Below, piece after piece: positions 13,229-14,346 of a DNA stretch of 14,346 nucleotides. The notes below the pieces were generated by a model. It did not search any database. It was not told the origin of the DNA and saw only the letters and a program-made list of their open reading frames with translations. The stretch is from the NCBI RefSeq assembly GCF_946222985.1, contig NZ_CAMIFY010000063.1:1-14346 (forward strand). Reading direction: 5' to 3'. The position numbers were made by a program, and so were the translations under genes. How positions within the stretch are numbered: position 1 is the stretch's first letter; every line of letters starts with the position of its first letter. This DNA comes from an uncultured Corynebacterium sp. GTDB lineage: Bacteria; Actinomycetota; Actinomycetes; Mycobacteriales; Mycobacteriaceae.

Positions 13229-14008
13229 ATGCCCAGCAAGAACGTCACTTTCACCGGATCGACCGGCGAGACCCTCGCCGCCACCATCGACCTGCCCGAC
13301 GGCGAACCGCGCGCATGGGCGCTCTTCGCCCACTGCTTCACGTGCAACCGCAAGGTGCCCGGCGCCGCGCGGACGTGCCGTGCCCTGGCGAAACAGGGCA
13401 TCGCGTGCCTGCGGTTCGACTTCACGGGCCTGGGCGAATCCGGGGGAAATTTCGCCGACACGACGTTTTTGACCAACGTCGACGACCTCGTCGCCGCCTA
13501 CGAATTCCTCGACGCCGAATACACCGCCCCGACCCTGCTGATCGGCCACTCCCTCGGCGGCGCCGCCTCGCTCCTCGCCGGCCAGCGGATGCCGAAGGTC
13601 AAGGCCGTCGCCACCATCGGCGCCCCCTTCGACCCCGCGCACTCGATCTTCCATTTCGCCGACGCCATCGGCGACATCGACGCCCACGGCACGCAGACGC
13701 TGTCCATCGCCGGCCGCGACATCCCCATCTCCCGCGAGTTCCTGGAGACGCTTGCCGACATCAACCCGGAGACGTACATCCACAAGCTGCGCAAGCCGCT
13801 GCTGCTGCTCCACTCCCCGACCGACCAGACCGTCGGCATCGACAGCGCCCAGAAGATCTTCCTCGTCGCCCGCTACCCCAAGTCCCTACTGAGCCTGGAC
13901 AAAGCCGACCACCTGCTGATCAAGAAGGGCGCACCGCAGCGCGCCGCCGACCTGATCCGCACGTGGGTCGAGCCGTACCTGCCGATGGCGTCGCCCGTGG
14001 CGCCGTAG
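13229..14008 (+). CDS. Alpha/beta hydrolase (OsmC-associated type, stand-alone)
   Basis: This 259-residue cytoplasmic alpha/beta hydrolase has a visible catalytic triad: Ser108 in GHSLGG (106-111), Asp199 in HSPTDQTVGI and His228 in DKADHLLIKKG. The oxyanion strand ALFAHCFTCN is at 31-40, and CLRFDFTGLGESGGNF is at 60-75. The sequence closely follows the hydrolase half of the bifunctional alpha/beta hydrolase-OsmC proteins (AHCFTC, FDFTGLGES, AVATIGAPFDPAH, YPKSLLSLDKADHLL). Here the protein stops at the end of the hydrolase domain and no OsmC domain follows. The substrate is unknown; the fused relatives are linked to peroxide or thiol stress only by their OsmC half. I chose the ATG at 13229 rather than the one at 13172: conservation starts here, and a -10 box lies 8 bases upstream. 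The 13172 start would place promoter sequence inside the coding region. Confidence 0.88.
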   Translation: MPSKNVTFTGSTGETLAATIDLPDGEPRAWALFAHCFTCNRKVPGAARTCRALAKQGIACLRFDFTGLGESGGNFADTTFLTNVDDLVAAYEFLDAEYTAPTLLIGHSLGGAASLLAGQRMPKVKAVATIGAPFDPAHSIFHFADAIGDIDAHGTQTLSIAGRDIPISREFLETLADINPETYIHKLRKPLLLLHSPTDQTVGIDSAQKIFLVARYPKSLLSLDKADHLLIKKGAPQRAADLIRTWVEPYLPMASPVAP

Positions 14009-14099
14009 GCCCCGGACGCGGCCATCGGAAGCGCCGCCGGCCGGGGACGGTGAACGCGGCCGCGCTTTTGCGGGCCGTCGGCAAGTTGGAGTAGCACTC

Positions 14100-14130
14100 T
14101 TGACGCTCCCCTTCGACGCATGCATATACT
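14100..14130 (+). promoter_or_regulatory. Promoter of the secreted protein gene at the right edge
   Basis: TTGACG (14100-14105) and TATACT (14125-14130) are close to consensus. The 19-base spacer is one or two bases longer than ideal. The start would fall near 14137, giving a leader of about 43 bases. Between the hydrolase stop and this promoter there are GC-rich palindromes (CGCGGCCGCG followed by CTTTTGCG near 14055-14070) that could end the hydrolase transcript, but the folding is not convincing. Confidence 0.6.
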
Positions 14131-14179
14131 GCGCCCGCGACCCATTCCGCGGTCCTATCCCCACTTGACAGGTGCACTT

Positions 14180-14346
14180 ATGAAGCGTTTCCGAATGAGA
14201 ACCGTCGCGGCCACCACGGCCATCGCCGCCCCGCTGGTCCTCGGCGTCTCGACCGCCGGCGCCATCGACTTCGGCTCGGCCGACATCGGCCGCCCCGGCG
14301 GCACGGACCGCCCCGGCGCCGGTGCCGCCGAACGGCCGGGCACCAC
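14180..14346 (+). CDS. Secreted protein, 5' part only (cut by window edge)
   Basis: The visible 55 residues start with a classical Sec signal peptide: basic MKRFRMR, a hydrophobic core VAATTAIAAPLVLGV and probable cleavage after STAGA near residue 29. The mature start is IDFGSADIGRPGG, followed by Gly/Pro/Arg-rich low complexity (TDRPGAGAAERPGTT). The rest lies beyond the window, so neither the length nor the function can be told. The ATG at 14180 has AGGTG about 6 bases upstream, and a near-consensus promoter precedes it. The opposite strand is also open over this stretch, but the signal peptide and promoter favour this strand. Confidence 0.75.
   Translation, partial: MKRFRMRTVAATTAIAAPLVLGVSTAGAIDFGSADIGRPGGTDRPGAGAAERPGT

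Overview
This is a GC-rich actinobacterial window, most likely Corynebacterium or a close relative. The main evidence is a one-piece tmRNA gene whose tag reads AENTQRDYALAA, close to the corynebacterial tags I recall. Supporting evidence is a PPA1309-family protein, several apparently leaderless genes, GC-rich codon use and Sec-type signal peptides. I see no phage, insertion sequence, CRISPR array or rRNA/tRNA gene.

Layout. Positions 1-2684 run rightward: a PPA1309-family protein (47-607), a secreted SGNH/GDSL hydrolase (870-1709) ending in a clear terminator that runs into a 14-bp repeat array, then a leaderless Nudix hydrolase (2064-2684). Positions 2730-5558 hold a catabolic-looking unit. 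A flavin reductase and a downstream NtaA/SnaA/DszA-type FMN monooxygenase lie leftward, divergent from a TetR regulator. A 17-bp palindrome sits exactly between the -35 and -10 of the reductase promoter.

Positions 5596-7689 hold the trans-translation genes on the minus strand: smpB (7192-7689), a lower-GC membrane-anchored DUF4230-like gene (6454-7065), a roughly 450-bp stretch with no convincing gene, and ssrA (5630-6002) with its promoter and terminator. SmpB and tmRNA rescue stalled ribosomes together, so the gene wedged between them is the most unusual part of the layout. smpB has its own near-leaderless promoter and is divergent from an AbgT-family transporter (7921-9651), not downstream of ftsEX.

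Positions 9715-12976 lie on the minus strand: a FtsX/MacB-type ABC permease with its ATPase (ATGA overlap), a strong terminator plus 18-bp repeats, then a TetR regulator overlapping a DUF454 membrane protein. A long imperfect palindrome covers the exporter promoter and is a candidate operator. The right end carries a leaderless alpha/beta hydrolase (13229-14008), of the type elsewhere fused to OsmC, and the start of a secreted protein cut off by the window edge (14180 onward).

I do not see a clearly new defence or mobile system. The best leads are the regulated two-component monooxygenase of unknown substrate, the insertion between smpB and ssrA, and the TetR/ABC exporter unit.
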